A DNA stretch of 64,000 nucleotides from Glebionis coronaria (GCA_025667525.1 CM046877.1:293814364-293878363), one strand, 5' to 3'; counted from the stretch's first letter, positions 1 through 11,460 are shown. Notes: a model not told the origin generated them from the letters alone. Numbers and translations: made by a program.

Positions 1-1897
1 GCTATTTCCTCTCCTCACTTCTTAAATCAGGGATTCGAGCTTCAATGATCCACTCCTGATGATTCTTGACGACCCGTGCTTCCGTGTTCTACTTCTTCCC
101 GGTTCTATCCTAAACTCTTTTCGATTCACTATTTTATATTTTCTCAATATTAAAATAGGAATCTCTTTAGTTGTCTTTTCCTTAGCGAGATTTAAACAAC
201 GTGCACAATGTCCTAAGTGTAGGGGAGTTTACTCCCACATGCTTAAACATTGAGGACAATGTTTATCTTAAGTGTAGGGGGGACTTCTATCGAAGTTAAG
301 TGGTCTTTTCCTTGTATTTGTCCTCATTTTAACCGGAAAATCAAATTTTCGACATTTTTCAAAATTTTGATCTATTTTGGCCTATTAGTTTTTCCTTTGT
401 ATAGTTATTTTCTTCCTTTGCTAGAATAAATATTTAATAAGTGGTTTTAATTTTCAAACGTTGTGAATCTTTTGACTCAATCCGAGTTTACTCTAGCTAG
501 TATCCTTAACGTGTTTAAGTCAAGTTTTGCTAGGCTTTTATATAGGGAGTTATAAAACGCGAAAGTCTTAACTCTCGCGGGTTAAGAACAAGAACTTTTC
601 GCAAGTTCCTATAATTGATCCTAGAGAGTCGTTTATCAAGGGAACTTTAAGATGCGATTTCTAAACTTGAAAAAGTCTAAGAATTTGCAAGATCCTATAG
701 GCGACTCGAAAACCCAAAACTTTGATTTAATAGGCTAAGTATCCACGAGTCTCATTACTTGAGATTTTAAACTGTGGAGAACGAGAGATGATAGAGCCAA
801 TTATAAGTCGGTATTCTTTCGTGAATTTATGTGAGTTAATTATAAGCCTATTCTCCCATCGCTTGCTAATAAATTTATCTGCTAATAAATAAGGTTGTAC
901 GAGTTGAAAAGTTACTTAGCTTTTAGCCCCAGATCGTTTAAAAGTTGCTCGGTAATGACGAGAGTTCATAGCCACGGCATAACTTATGAAGCGGGGCGCG
1001 AAGATTGGCGAGTCCGAAAAGGCCCTAACAAGGCATGAGGGCTATGTTTTGTTGATAAAGATCCAAAAGTGATGTGAAGAATCATTTATCGAAAATCAAT
1101 ATGAAGGATCGAGACACACGACGAAAAGCAGAAACTCCCAAAAAGTCATGGAGAAGTGTATCCGAAAAGACCCTTACAAGGTATGAGGATAAATAGATCC
1201 AAGTCAATAAAGGAGGCGGATCGTTGTATATCAAAATCCAAAATAAAGATTGGAGAAAAATGAAGAAGTCGTGGTCCAAGTATGAATCTCTCAAAAAGTT
1301 CGAGTGAAGAAATTCCAATTATGAAGAGAAGACCATTATTTCATGAACGTCTCTCAAGATTTGAAGTGTGAAGTCGCTGCCAAATATCGGCCCGAGAAAG
1401 GTCTCAAATCGCGAACCAAGTTATGCCAAGATATGAACTTTTTGATATCCCGAGAAGCAGTTTTAAAAGATTTGGTCCTTTAGCTAACTATTGATTAAAT
1501 CGTGCACCTTATTTTCAGACTAAATAACTATCTAAATAAGTCGAACAATGCATCCTCGTGATCATTCAAGGCAAATAATAAAATATAAGAGATACCCATA
1601 GGAATAAGGGAGTCTAAGTAAATAATTGGCCCACATGAGTTCGTGTTAGTCTACTAACTTATAATAACAATGATCTCGTTTTTAAGCTTGGTTTGGAGAA
1701 AGCGAAAAGTTGAGGATGATGAATATTCATGACATTTTCAAAACCCAAGGTATGCTTTTGATTTCTTTACTCTGAACGTTCGTAGTTTTTATTTCTTTAA
1801 TAAAGGCCAACGTGGATTGATTATGATGAAAAATGTAAACGTGCTTTGTAACTAATGCATTGCATGAGGACATTGCAATGGTCAAGTGTAGGGAATT
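1..1897 (+). mobile_element. Element 1, 3' internal part of an Athila-like Ty3/gypsy element (non-coding)
   Basis: This stretch matches 54799-56703 of element 3 closely along its whole length, judged by eye, so it is the 3' untranslated part of a sister copy whose 5' end lies outside the window. It holds no convincing reading frame. It carries two AAGTGTAGGGG purine tracts (215-225 and 270-280), a perfect hairpin (244-265), and the true polypurine tract just before the LTR (1884-1894). The 5' LTR and any coding part cannot be seen. Confidence 0.8.
244..265 (+). other. Conserved hairpin of the Athila-like family, copy 1
   Basis: A 9-bp perfect stem TAAACATTG pairs across the loop AGGA. The purine tract AAGTGTAGGGG follows a few bases later. 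The same hairpin with the same loop occurs in elements 2, 3 and 5. Confidence 0.75.
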
Positions 1898-2414
1898 TGA
1901 TATGTGTGAAAACACACATCTTTTCTACCACTTAATTACAATAATAACCGGACCAAAACGTGTATTTTATGTCTTTTATGTCGGAATTATGCGTGGTTTG
2001 TGTTTTTGTTGTGATTTAGGACGAAAAGGTGAAAAGTGGAGAAAACACGGGAATTCACGGGCAATTACGGACTTTTATTGAAGAAAGGGATGAAAGACGA
2101 AGTCAAGAAGTCAAGAGTGCAAAAAGAACGGAAGTCCAAGACCAATTCTGAAGATTTATCGAAGAAAGAGTCAAAAGACGGAAGTTCACTTAAAGCCGAG
2201 GAACTCAAGTCTTATTTATTGAAGAATTAAAAGACGAGTCCAAAGAAATCCCGAGCCAAAAGTTGTTAAAGTCCAAGATTAAAAAAGATTTGAAGGCTTA
2301 AGGACTAATGGCGCAATTAACAAAAAGATTAAAGAAGAGGAGGGACCTAAGCATGCAATTAAGGAAGAAAGGAAGGAGAGGAGGAAGCTTCCTCTAACCT
2401 CCTCCCTAATCCCC

Positions 2415-2423
2415 TATATATAG
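2415..2423 (+). promoter_or_regulatory. TATA box of element 1 LTR
   Basis: TATATATAG lies at the position equivalent to TATAAATAG in the LTRs of element 3, so it is the likely core promoter of the element. Confidence 0.5.
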
Positions 2424-3029
2424 TCATTATCTAATCACTTTTCATTTTGTTGGCTAGAGTGACACTAGTTCTTCCACATTTACTTTTAATGCACCTTTAA
2501 TTACTTGCACTTTTAATTACATGTTTTGCACCTTAATTACCTTTTAATTCCAAGTAAGTTTTTAATTTGTGTTCTTTAAATTCTTGTCTTTACCTTCCTT
2601 TATCATTTGATCAAGTTCTTTGATACAATCTCATTCTACCTTTCTCTCTTTTTGTTTCGGTTTAAATTTCGGATTAAGCAAGGTTTTGCTTAATCCATTT
2701 GCTTATTTTGATTAAAGTTTCGTCTTTTTTATTTCCTCACACGAAATAAGCCACGAGATTGACAACCTTGTGTGCTTATTTGGAATTTTTCTTAAGTGTT
2801 TTGAAAGTTTTCTTTGAAGTTTTGATTTTTAAGTTTTGATTTCATTTAAGTTTCGTCTTTTAAATTTTTAAAACTTTTAACTTTTTAGCTTATTGTCATG
2901 TTTTGATTCCATTTCATTCAAGTTCTTGGTCACGGCTTATTGGATAAAGCTTATTAGGATTTGTGCTTGTTACGAAGTTGTATCCATCGGAAAGAGAGGG
3001 TTTTCCACATTGCGACGGTTGCATATACC

Positions 3030-3385
3030 ACATTCCGATAGTGACAGTATTGGTCCAAGGGTTTTGCATTCCGATCCGGGATTGCGATAGGTGTACCATT
3101 TCCTCATTCCGATCTGGGGATTGCGATCGCATATTGCGATCGCTCTTTCCGACGGCTCTTGAGGCTCACTTAGACGAAGTGCTGCCCAATTTTCCCCAGC
3201 CACATTCCGATCTAGGTGATATTCCGATAGGACACATTCCGATCTGGACTACATTGCGATCTGAGGTTGTTAGGTTATTCCGATCTGAAAAGGTGACATA
3301 TTCCGATCTGGGTTTCTTCAACATTCCGATAGGTGGTGTGTTCATTCCGATGGTAAGGTTGATCGGAATATATTCCGATCTGGGT
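3030..3385 (+). repeat. ATTCCGATC / ATTGCGATC motif array in LTR
   Basis: About 17 short units with core TTCCGAT or TTGCGAT are spaced irregularly by 10 to 35 bases. Several form GCGATCGC palindromes. Equivalent arrays occur in the LTRs of elements 3 and 4, and a TTCGGAA variant occurs in element 2. Confidence 0.75.
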
Positions 3386-4304
3386 TAACTCTCATATTTT
3401 GTCCTGTTTAATTGTTAGATTTTAATTTTAATACTTGTCTAACTTTAATTCTCGTCACACTTTTATTTTTAGTCATTTAATCAATTTACTTTCCGTCACG
3501 TTTTTAAATATTTCACCCTTTTGTTTAATTAGACTTAGATTTATTTTCACGCACTTTACCTTAACGCCACTTTACTTTCAACGACATTTACTTTTAAGTC
3601 TTGCACATTTAAATTTAAAACCAACCAAAATTATTTGTTTTCACCAAAATAAAACTGAGTCACATAGAAAACTAAGATCAATTCGATTAGACAGGAACAC
3701 AACGAACACATAATTTTTATACGGGCCAAAAGCCTTGTATTAATTATCCTTAAAACTCACTTTTGTTAATATGAAAAAAGACTTTTTAATAAACTTTCTT
3801 TTTTGGAAAATGTTTTATTAAAATGGAAAATGAAAATTTGAAAATAGCATATTCCATATGCTGTTAGAATATCCTTTGAAGGTTTCAAATACCTCAGATA
3901 TTCCCACCCCACTAAAAGACAAAAAATGGAGCGTAGTCTAGTGGCGGTACCTTAAGTACCTACGCTGTTCCTTAGCGATATGGAACCGCGGGGTGAGATA
4001 AGGTACCGCGCACAGCTAGCCGTTATAGATCCATTATACTTTGTATCCTTTAAATAGTGGGTCAAATCTCATTTTACAGTAAGCCTCTTGGACGTTTTTC
4101 TCAGTCCTCTTTCTATTTTCTATAGCATAATCATTAGTAAATGATCACTTAAATTGTTAAGGATGTTTACATATGATTATCCTCTTGATACCCTCCTTTA
4201 CCTTGTCCAATGAGAAGATCACTCACTCACTAGTGTTGTGATAAAGATGAATCTATGAGCTAGTCATATTCATCATGATACCCTTTTTGTTTTAGGTCAA
4301 TCCA

Positions 4305-4450
4305 ATGTATTTATGAATACTTGGACTAGTTGTGTTCATCCAAGTTATTTGTGGATACTTGGATTTGTTGTGTACATCCATTGCATATGTGTTTGCTTGG
4401 ATTTGTGTTGTGTAAATCCAAGATACATGTGTGTACTTGAATAAGTCTAG
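4305..4450 (+). repeat. Tandem repeat, about 48 bp x 3
   Basis: Units contain TACTTGGATTTGTTGTGT-like text followed by ATCCAAG. They are imperfect copies inside the copia LTR. Confidence 0.6.
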
Positions 4451-4474
4451 TTGAGTTGTAATAGATTTGATTAG

Positions 4475-4600
4475 GAGTTCTCACTAAACTATAAAGTGAT
4501 GTGGTTGTGTCGTGTGAGTTCTCACTAAACTATAAAGTGACTAGTAGTTGTGTTGTGTGAAGTTCTCACTTAGCTTCAAAGTGAAGAGTCGTGAAGATTG
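4475..4600 (+). repeat. Tandem repeat, about 42 bp x 3
   Basis: Units start GAGTTCTCACTAAACTATAA. The first two are nearly identical (starts at 4475 and 4516). The third, near 4559, is diverged. Confidence 0.65.
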
Positions 4601-4815
4601 GTTCTAGCTTTCGATTAGAACTCGACATCTAGCCTTTTGTCGTAAAATGGTGAAGTAGGCAACGTCGTGAAGATTGGTTCTACCTTAAGATTAGAACCCG
4701 ACATCTAGCCTTGTGTCGTTAAATTGTGAAGTAGGAAACGTTGTGTAGATTGGTCCTAGCTAAAGATTAGGTCTCGACATTTAGCTTAGTGTCGGAAAAT
4801 AATGTAAGCAACGAT
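4588..4815 (+). repeat. Tandem repeat, 76 bp x 3
   Basis: Units start GTCGTGAAGATTGGTTCTA at 4588 and 4664, and a diverged unit starts at 4740. The spacing is exactly 76 bp both times. Confidence 0.8.
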
Positions 4816-5152
4816 GTAAGGTTTTCTCCGCCGAGAAGGGAGCTTGTGGATATAGTGGAAATCTCGAGTAGGTGTACTCGAGGAGTGGAGTAGAAACGAG
4901 GATAGAGCCTCGTTGTCGAACCACTATAAATCTTGGTGTCTTCCCACTAGGTTGTCTCCTTCCTTACTCTTTACTTATTTCATTATCATTACACTTACCT
5001 ATTATCTTTGCTAGTGCATTTGAATTGAACCTAATCATTATGCAACTTAGCCTCAAGTAAAAGATAGTTTTGATACAAACCAAATTGAAAGTAATTTTAA
5101 TTTGGTCACCAATCGAAGAGAAACTATTCAACCCCCCCTTCTAGTTTCTACA

Positions 5153-5200
5153 GACTATTTTGAACTTTGTCTCTTGGAGCGACCTCCCTTAGGGGGAGAT
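5153..5200 (+). mobile_element. 3' internal tail and polypurine tract of a copia element
   Basis: The text ...CTTGGAGCGACC followed by TTAGGGGGAGAT ends directly at an LTR start (TGTTGGAAATACG), as expected of a copia polypurine tract. Confidence 0.6.
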
Positions 5201-5531
5201 TGTTGGAAATACGTTTTTACGTATTTATGAAGGATCGGTCGCTCCAACGATATATTAATGTAACGGGCTCGTGATCTAATTAGTAAACGTATAGCCCATA
5301 TAGCCCACATGTAGGGTGGGCTATATATACCCCTCCTAGTATGTTAGGAGGGGTTGGTGATTGACATTATTCATTAATACATCTTTACTTTCTCTCTCTA
5401 CTCCTCCTTCTCTCCTTTCTCTCTCTACAGCCTCATCTCCCTTCATCTAATCTTCTATTATTAATCAATCCAATCTATCAAATCCATCCAATCAATCATG
5501 TAGAATAGGCCAAGGTTTTCGTAGACCTACA
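5201..5531 (+). repeat. Short Ty1/copia LTR (331 bp)
   Basis: It starts TGTTGGAAAT and ends GACCTACA. It is preceded by a polypurine tract and followed by a PBS, so both halves of an element abut a single LTR. It contains a TATA-like box CTATATATAC at 5321-5330. Confidence 0.75.
5322..5330 (+). promoter_or_regulatory. TATA box of the copia LTR
   Basis: TATATATAC follows a GC-rich stretch about 120 bp inside the LTR. It is a position-based inference. Confidence 0.4.
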
Positions 5532-5533
5532 AT

Positions 5534-5546
5534 TGGTATCAAGAGC
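5534..5546 (+). other. Primer binding site, tRNA-iMet type
   Basis: TGGTATCAAGAGC lies two bases after the LTR end. It matches the standard plant initiator-Met PBS TGGTATCAGAGC except for one extra A. Confidence 0.75.
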
Positions 5547-6180
5547 TAAGGTTAGTTTGGTTTATTCTTGTTTTTATCTTGATTGATTTTGGTGGGTTTT
5601 GATTTAATCAAGCTTTAATCTTAAAAAGTTTGTATTTTTATGCTTTAAATCATAGTAAAATCTTTAGATTTACTTATTTTATATAAAAATCACAAAATTT
5701 TATACAAAAATCACAAACTTTTATTATCAAATCTTGAAAAAGTTTGTGTTTTTACAAATCTTGCGGGTTGATTTTTCATTTTATTCAATTGAAATTTTTA
5801 ATTCTATCTTATTTTCTATAAATCACGTATCTTTACATATTCAATCTTGAAAATTTACTATCGTTGTGTTTTTTTATAAAAAGTTTTGGTTTTTATCCTT
5901 TTAATTTGAATTTTTGATTGATCTTGTTGATTGATTGAATTTTTGATTTTTTAGATTGAAAATTTTTATCTTTTAATTTTAATTTTCATTGCTATTTTAG
6001 TTTTATCTTTTTACATTTCTTTTTCATAGATAATCTATTTTATCTTTTTATTTTTTTTGTTTTTATTTTTTATTTTTTATTATTATTATTTTTTTTTTTT
6101 ATTTTTCTTTTATTTGTTTTGTTTAGTCCTTTTATTTTAATCTGTTTGAGTTATTAGTTTTCGTGTCCTAGTTTTTTGTC
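5547..6180 (+). other. T-rich leader after the PBS
   Basis: This is a strongly T-rich sequence with no reading frame. It could be the untranslated leader of the copia element at 5201. Nothing else is seen. Confidence 0.4.
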
Positions 6181-6202
6181 CGTACATCAATTTCATTTTT
6201 TC

Positions 6203-6865
6203 CATTTTTCCGCATCATCAAATTTTCCGAATCAACACAAATTTTCCGGATCAATACTTTTTCCGAATCAACGTTTTTTCCGAATGAACCAGTTTTCCGG
6301 ATGAACCAGTTTTCCGGATGAACTTTTTTCCGCATGAACGGTTTTCCGCATGAAGATATTTTTTTTCCGCATGAACATGTTTTTCGAATGAAAATGTTTT
6401 TCCGCATGACCATTTTTTTCCGAGTGAACGTTGTTTTTCATTTTTCCGAGTGAACAGATATATTCCGAGTGAAATTGTTTTCCGAATGAGCATGGTTTCC
6501 GCATGAAAGTTTTTTCCGAGTGAACTGATTATTCCGACTAAAGGTTTTTCCGAACGAAGGTTTTTTCGAACGAAGGGTTTTCCGAACGAAGGGTTTTCCG
6601 AACGAAGGGTTTTCCGAACTAAGGGTTTTCCGAACGAACAGTTATTCCGAACGAACGGTTATTCCAAACGAACGGTTATTCTGAACGAACGGTTATTCCG
6701 AACGAACGGTTATTCCGAACGAACGGTTATTCTGAACGAACGGTTATTCCGAACGAACGGTTATTCCGAACGAACGGTTATTCCGAACGAACGGTTATTC
6801 CGAACGAACGGTTATTCCGAACGAACGGTTATTCCGAACGAACGGTTATTCCGAACGAAGGATTC
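6203..6865 (+). repeat. TTCCGA-core minisatellite with a 17-bp repeat at its right end
   Basis: The left half has loose units of the form TTTTTCCGAATGAAC. From about 6640 to 6860 it settles into roughly 13 regular 17-bp units, ATTCCGAACGAACGGTT, with few changes. The antisense open frames here simply read through the repeat. Confidence 0.85.
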
Positions 6866-7842
6866 TTTTTTTTCTCTCGATTCATACGTAACGGCTAACT
6901 CACTCAAACACCCCCTCGAAAACCATTTTTTGACTTTCGACTCATCTTTTACTCAAACAAATCGTTCAAAACTCACACTCTCGTCCAAAACCCACACACT
7001 CGACTTTTTTTAACTTGACTCGACCAAACACACCCCCACGAGACACCACAAACTGACTCACATACACTCGACCACCTTTCGAATCCGACACCCACATACA
7101 AACCCATTGAATTCCTCACCTCTCGAACCAAAAACAACTCTCGACTTCTTAGACACCACACAAAATCAAACCATCGACCCTCACACTCGAGTCAACCTCT
7201 CACCTATCACTCGAACTCAAACCAACCCAACCCCAGCCTTTTAACTCCAACATCAACTAGACTTACATTAAAACATAATATAGATCTCAGATTTTATTTT
7301 TTCTTTGATTCGATTAAAAGTCAAATCATGCATGTCAAGATCTTTGGATCTTACATGATTTCATCATCACAGATCTATGTAGATGTGGCCATCCATTTAA
7401 TATTCGAATTTAAAGTTACACTTTGAACAAGGTTGTTCAAGTACTCCTTTGATTCGACTGAAAAACATAACAAAAATCAATCACATGCATAACTTACCCG
7501 AGACCTCAATCAAGAGACCTTGAAGATTCATCTTTCAGTGGAGGTTTTTGGTTTTGATTTGGATTTCTTTCAATCTTGTGATTGAGGAGAGAGAGTGATA
7601 TAGGGGCAGCAATATAGACGGAGGAAACAAGATTTGAGCAGAGAGATAGAGATTGAATGTTGTTTTGGGAAGTGCAAAGACGGAGGAGTATTATTTGTGT
7701 GGAGAGAGAGAGAGAGATTGAATCTAGTTTTGGGAAGTGAAGTTAGGTTTGTGAGACGGAGGATACAAGAAGAAGTGGACTTTTTTGTTTTAAAAGTTGT
7801 GTGTGGGTAGTTTACACGTGTGTGGTGTCAAGTTGTGTGTGG
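6866..7842. other. Unassigned region before element 2
   Basis: Pyrimidine-rich DNA with many ACTCGA/CTCGAAC words (6866-7230) is followed by AT-rich DNA. No supported gene is seen. An imperfect tandem duplication with the words GACGGAGGA and GAGATTGAAT..GTTTTGGGAAGTG lies at about 7615-7765. The region ends at the AACGT target site of element 2 and may be leader of the copia element, but no copia protein is visible. Confidence 0.4.
7615..7765 (+). repeat. Imperfect tandem repeat, about 70 bp x 2
   Basis: Two copies share GACGGAGGA, a GA-rich run, GATTGAAT and TTTTGGGAAGTG, with GACGGAGGA recurring at the end. Confidence 0.55.
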
Positions 7843-7847
7843 AACGT
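7843..7847. other. Target site duplication, left copy (AACGT)
   Basis: AACGT flanks the left LTR and is repeated exactly at 16233-16237. This shows that 7848-16232 is one insertion. Confidence 0.9.
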
Positions 7848-8129
7848 TGATACAAGCGTTTTTGGATGGGTTCAGATTAGTTCTCGGAATCCTCTCGAAT
7901 TGATCACAGCTCTAAGTGGAATGATTGTTCTTGGTTACTAAAAAGGGGTTGGTTTTCTAGTCTACTAAAAAGGTTTAAATGCACTAAGATGTAAACTTAA
8001 ACTAGAAGCAATTAATTTAATAGCAATTAATAAAACTTGAATTAAAATTTAACAATTGAAACAGAAAAAATAAATACCACTTAACTCTTAGTCGAAATGC
8101 TCAAAAGAAAACTGATCCAGAACTTTTTT

Positions 8130-8660
8130 CCTTCATTCGGAACTTTCAAACTCACTTGATTCGGAAGATTTAATTAATTCAGAATAAATGATAAAAACCC
8201 TTGATTCAGAACAAATTGATTCGGAACTTTTGAAAGACTTTCATTCGGAACTTTAAACAAAATCGGTTCGGAACTTTGAAAGGAAATTGATTCGGAACTT
8301 TTCTGTTCGGAAGAAGTTTATTCGGAAGTTTATTCGGAACTTTTTTTAAAATTCATTCGGAAGGCTTTGTTTTGAATTGGTTTGGAACTTTTTAGAAGGC
8401 TTTCATTCGGAACTTTTAAATTGAACTGATTCGAAACTTTTGAAAAAGATTGATTCGGAAGATTTTGGATTGTTTCGGAAGTTTCAAAAATCGGTTCGGA
8501 ACTTTTGAAAAATCATTCATTCGGAACTTTTAAAACCATTCATTCGGAACAAATTGATTCGGAACTTTTTAATACAAATTGATTCGGAACTTATAAATGA
8601 ACTGATTCGGAACTTTTCACTAAGATGCTTCATTCGGAACTTTTGTGCTCATTCGGAACC
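8130..8660. repeat. TTCGGAAC array in element 2 left LTR
   Basis: About 25 irregular units contain (GA)TTCGGAACTTT, spaced 15 to 35 bases apart. The same array is present in the right LTR at 14840-15380. Confidence 0.8.
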
Positions 8661-9068
8661 TGGAAAAACTCAAGAACAGTAGGAGACAGAAAAACAGGGG
8701 AACACGATTTCAAGCCAAAATACACCAAGTGTTTAACCAAAACTTAAACAAAACTAATCCCTAATCCTCTACTAACCATAAACATCAAATCCCATCAATA
8801 AAAACATAAAACCCAATAACTTTTAAAAATCAAAATCAACCAAATAAGAATTTTAACTTTGAATCAAAAATATGAAGATGAACAAGATGAAATGAAGGAT
8901 TAAATTGATAGATTAATGTTTAAACAATCAAAAGACAAAGATTAAACTACAAGATTGGAAAAACAAGAATCAAAATCACCAAACACCCTAATGGTGTTGG
9001 TGATGCTTACGAACAGAAAAAGAGAGAAAAAAGGAATGAAAAACTCAATGAAAAGTGTGAAGGGAATT

Positions 9069-9078
9069 CTTTATATAG
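9069..9078 (-). promoter_or_regulatory. TATA box, element 2 left LTR
   Basis: CTATATAAAG on the minus strand, repeated at the same place in the right LTR (15779-15788). Confidence 0.5.
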
Positions 9079-9522
9079 GTCTTCCATTTGGTTGGTGAGT
9101 GGGCTTTCTCCCTTTCTTCTTGTCTTCTCGTCTTTTCAGAAAAGTTGACGTTTTCGATTCTGATTCAGGATTTGTCGACGATTAAATTCAACTCGTCTTT
9201 TAATTTCTTCGTTTAATCGACTTGAGTTTCTTCGACATATGTAAATCTTCAATCTTTGGTCCTTTTCTTCGATAAATCTTCAAATAGGCCCAGTGACTTC
9301 AAATCTTTTGCACCTCTTGGACAATAGACTTCGTCTTGAGTCTTTTTCTTCCATAAAACCCGTGCAATCCCATGTTTTCTTCAATATTCATCCGGTTGGC
9401 TCTGAAAATACAATAAACACAAAAACCACGTATAATTCCAAACAAATGATATTAAATGCGTGTTTTGGTCTTGTTTTAGTAAGAAATAAGTGGTAAAAGG
9501 ATGGGTGTTTACACACCTATCA

Positions 9523-11460
9523 AATCCCCTACACTTAACCATTGACATGCCCTCATGCAATGCTTAGTGATAAAGCAAATTTACACTTTCCTCATAATCA
9601 ATCAACCTTGGCCTTATTAAAATACTACTAAACAAAATTAAAGTACTAAGAGAAATTAAAATCTTTAAAGTAAACAAAAGGATAGAAAACCATTTTCACT
9701 TGAAAATAGCTATATGGAAATAACTTGCAAAGAGATCAAGGACTTACATTAGGGCTTTGGTGCTGCGAAGGTTTATCACCCTCAAGTTTCACGTTCCCCA
9801 AACTAAGCTTAAAAACGAGATCATTGTTATTATAAGTTAGTAAATCAAACACTTACACACATGGCTTAATTATATGCTTAAACTCCCTTATTCCTAGGTG
9901 TATCTCTTATATTTTATTTTTGTCTTAGAATGATCATGAAGATGCATTTTTGGACTTATTTCGATAGTTTATTTAGGCTGAAAGCAAAGTAGGACGATTT
10001 GATCAATAGTTAGCTAAAGGACAAAATCTCTTAAACTGCTTCTCGGGATATCAAAAAGTTCATATCTTGGCATAACTCGGTTCACGATTTGAGACCTTTC
10101 TCGGGCCGATATTTGGCATGTACTTCATACTTCATATCTTGAGAGACGTGCTTGAGATAATGGTCTTCTCATCATTAATAGAGTTTCTTCACTTGGAGAC
10201 TTTTGAGGGGTACTCCAACTTTGTTGACCACGACTTCATGATTATTTCTTCAATCTCTAATTGGGATTTTGAGATACAACGATCCGCCTCCTTTTCGGAC
10301 TTGGATCTATTTATCCTCATACCTTGTTAGGGTCTTTTCGGATAGACTTCTCCATGATCTTTACGGGAGTTGATTGCTTTTCGTCGTGAGTCTTGATCCT
10401 TCGTATTGATTTTGGGAATAATGCTTTTCACATCACCTTTGATCTTTAGCAATAAGATTGAATCCTCATGCCTTGTTAGGGCCTTTTCGGACTCGCCAAT
10501 CTTCGCGCCCCGCTTCATAAGTTATGCCTTGGCTATGAACTCTTATCATTACCGAGCAACTTTTAAACGATCTTGGGCTAGAAGCTAAGTAACTTTTCAA
10601 ATCGTACGACCTTACTTATTGCAGATAAATTATTAGCAAGTGATGGGAGAATACGCAAATAATTACACCAAGTGAGCTTGTGCAAGAATACCGACTTATA
10701 ATTGACTCTATCATTTCTCGTTCTCCACAATTTTAAATCTCAAGTAATGAGACTCGTGGATACTTAGCCTAATAAACCAATTAAGGTCTACATGGTTAAG
10801 GATACTAGCTAGAATAAACTTGCATAAGTCTATTCGGGTTGAGTCAAAATAATCGCAACGGGCCTAATATGTCAAAGACTTCTAAACTAGCTACACCACT
10901 TTATTAATATTTTTGACTTTATTGCGGGATATATACATATGAAAGCAACGATAAAAATTTAAAAATTACGACTATATGGCCAAAGTTAATAAAAAATTTG
11001 AAAAATGTTGAAAAAGATGATTTTCCGGTTAAATGAAGGCATTTTCATGGAAAAGTCCACTTAAAACTTCGATAGAAGTCCCCCTACACTTAAGATAAAC
11101 ATTGTCCTCAATGTTTAAGCATGTGGGAAAATTCTCCCCTACACTTATGACATTGTGCACGTTGGTTAAATCAAGTTAAGGAAGAGACGACTAACGTGAT
11201 CAATTTCAAATATGAGTATGAAGAAAATTGAATCACGATAGTTGAGAGATAGAACCGGATTTCGGATAACACGGGAGCACGGTTCTTCAAAGTTTCCAAA
11301 AGTGCATTCATCCCTGTAATCACATCACCACACAAACACAAAGAACCTAAAGAGGTCCCCCTACACTTAGAGGTTAAACGGAAAAGGATAGATACTCGGG
11401 TTGCCTCCCGAGGAGCGCTTGCTTTTGATAACCGAGTCACGAGCCTGACTCGACCCAAAA
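9523..11460 (-). other. Element 2, 3' untranslated internal region
   Basis: No supported reading frame. On the minus strand it has four AAGTGTAGGGG purine tracts, whose complements are near 9526, 11081, 11136 and 11358, and the conserved hairpin (11096-11117). Parts match element 1 and element 3, for example the AGGCATGAGG and GGAGGCGGATCGTTGTAT words. Confidence 0.75.
11096..11117 (-). other. Conserved hairpin of the Athila-like family, copy 2
   Basis: A 9-bp stem TAAACATTG is closed by a 4-base loop identical to that of element 1. It lies directly next to a purine tract. Confidence 0.75.

Larger units (their letters stand above)
1898..3742 (+). repeat. Element 1, 3' LTR
   Basis: It starts TGATATGTGTG directly after the polypurine tract and ends GCCTTGTATTA, matching the LTR ends of element 3 (TGATAGGTGTG ... 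CCTTGTATCA). The last bases are TA rather than the usual CA. It holds a TATA box at 2415-2423 and an array of ATTCCGATC/ATTGCGATC motifs at about 3030-3385. A lysine-rich open frame at 2036-2230 lies in U3 and is probably not a gene. Confidence 0.8.
3862..5152 (+). repeat. Probable Ty1/copia LTR (solo or truncated)
   Basis: It begins TGTTAGAATATCC and ends ...CCCCCCTTCTAGTTTCTACA, an ending typical of long copia (SIRE/Angela-type) LTRs. No PBS follows and no 5-bp target duplication was found (TATGC on the left, GACTA on the right), so it may be truncated. Its middle consists of three different short tandem arrays, at about 4305-4450, 4475-4600 and 4588-4815. The exact left end is inferred. 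Confidence 0.5.
7848..9522 (-). repeat. Element 2, 3' LTR
   Basis: On the minus strand it starts TGATAGGTGTGTAAACACCC and ends CGCTTGTATCA. It holds a TTCGGAAC array (about 8130-8660) and a TATA box (9069-9078). Next to its minus-strand start lies the purine tract, read on plus as TCCCCTACACTT. Confidence 0.9.

Noticed and set aside
6168..6504. Three overlapping antisense frames of about 80 codons
   Set aside because: They read through the TTCCGA minisatellite and their peptides are repeats of SFGK/SCGK/IRK words.
6203..6865. CRISPR-like regular array
   Set aside because: The units have no unique spacers, and the context is a plant nuclear genome. It is a minisatellite.
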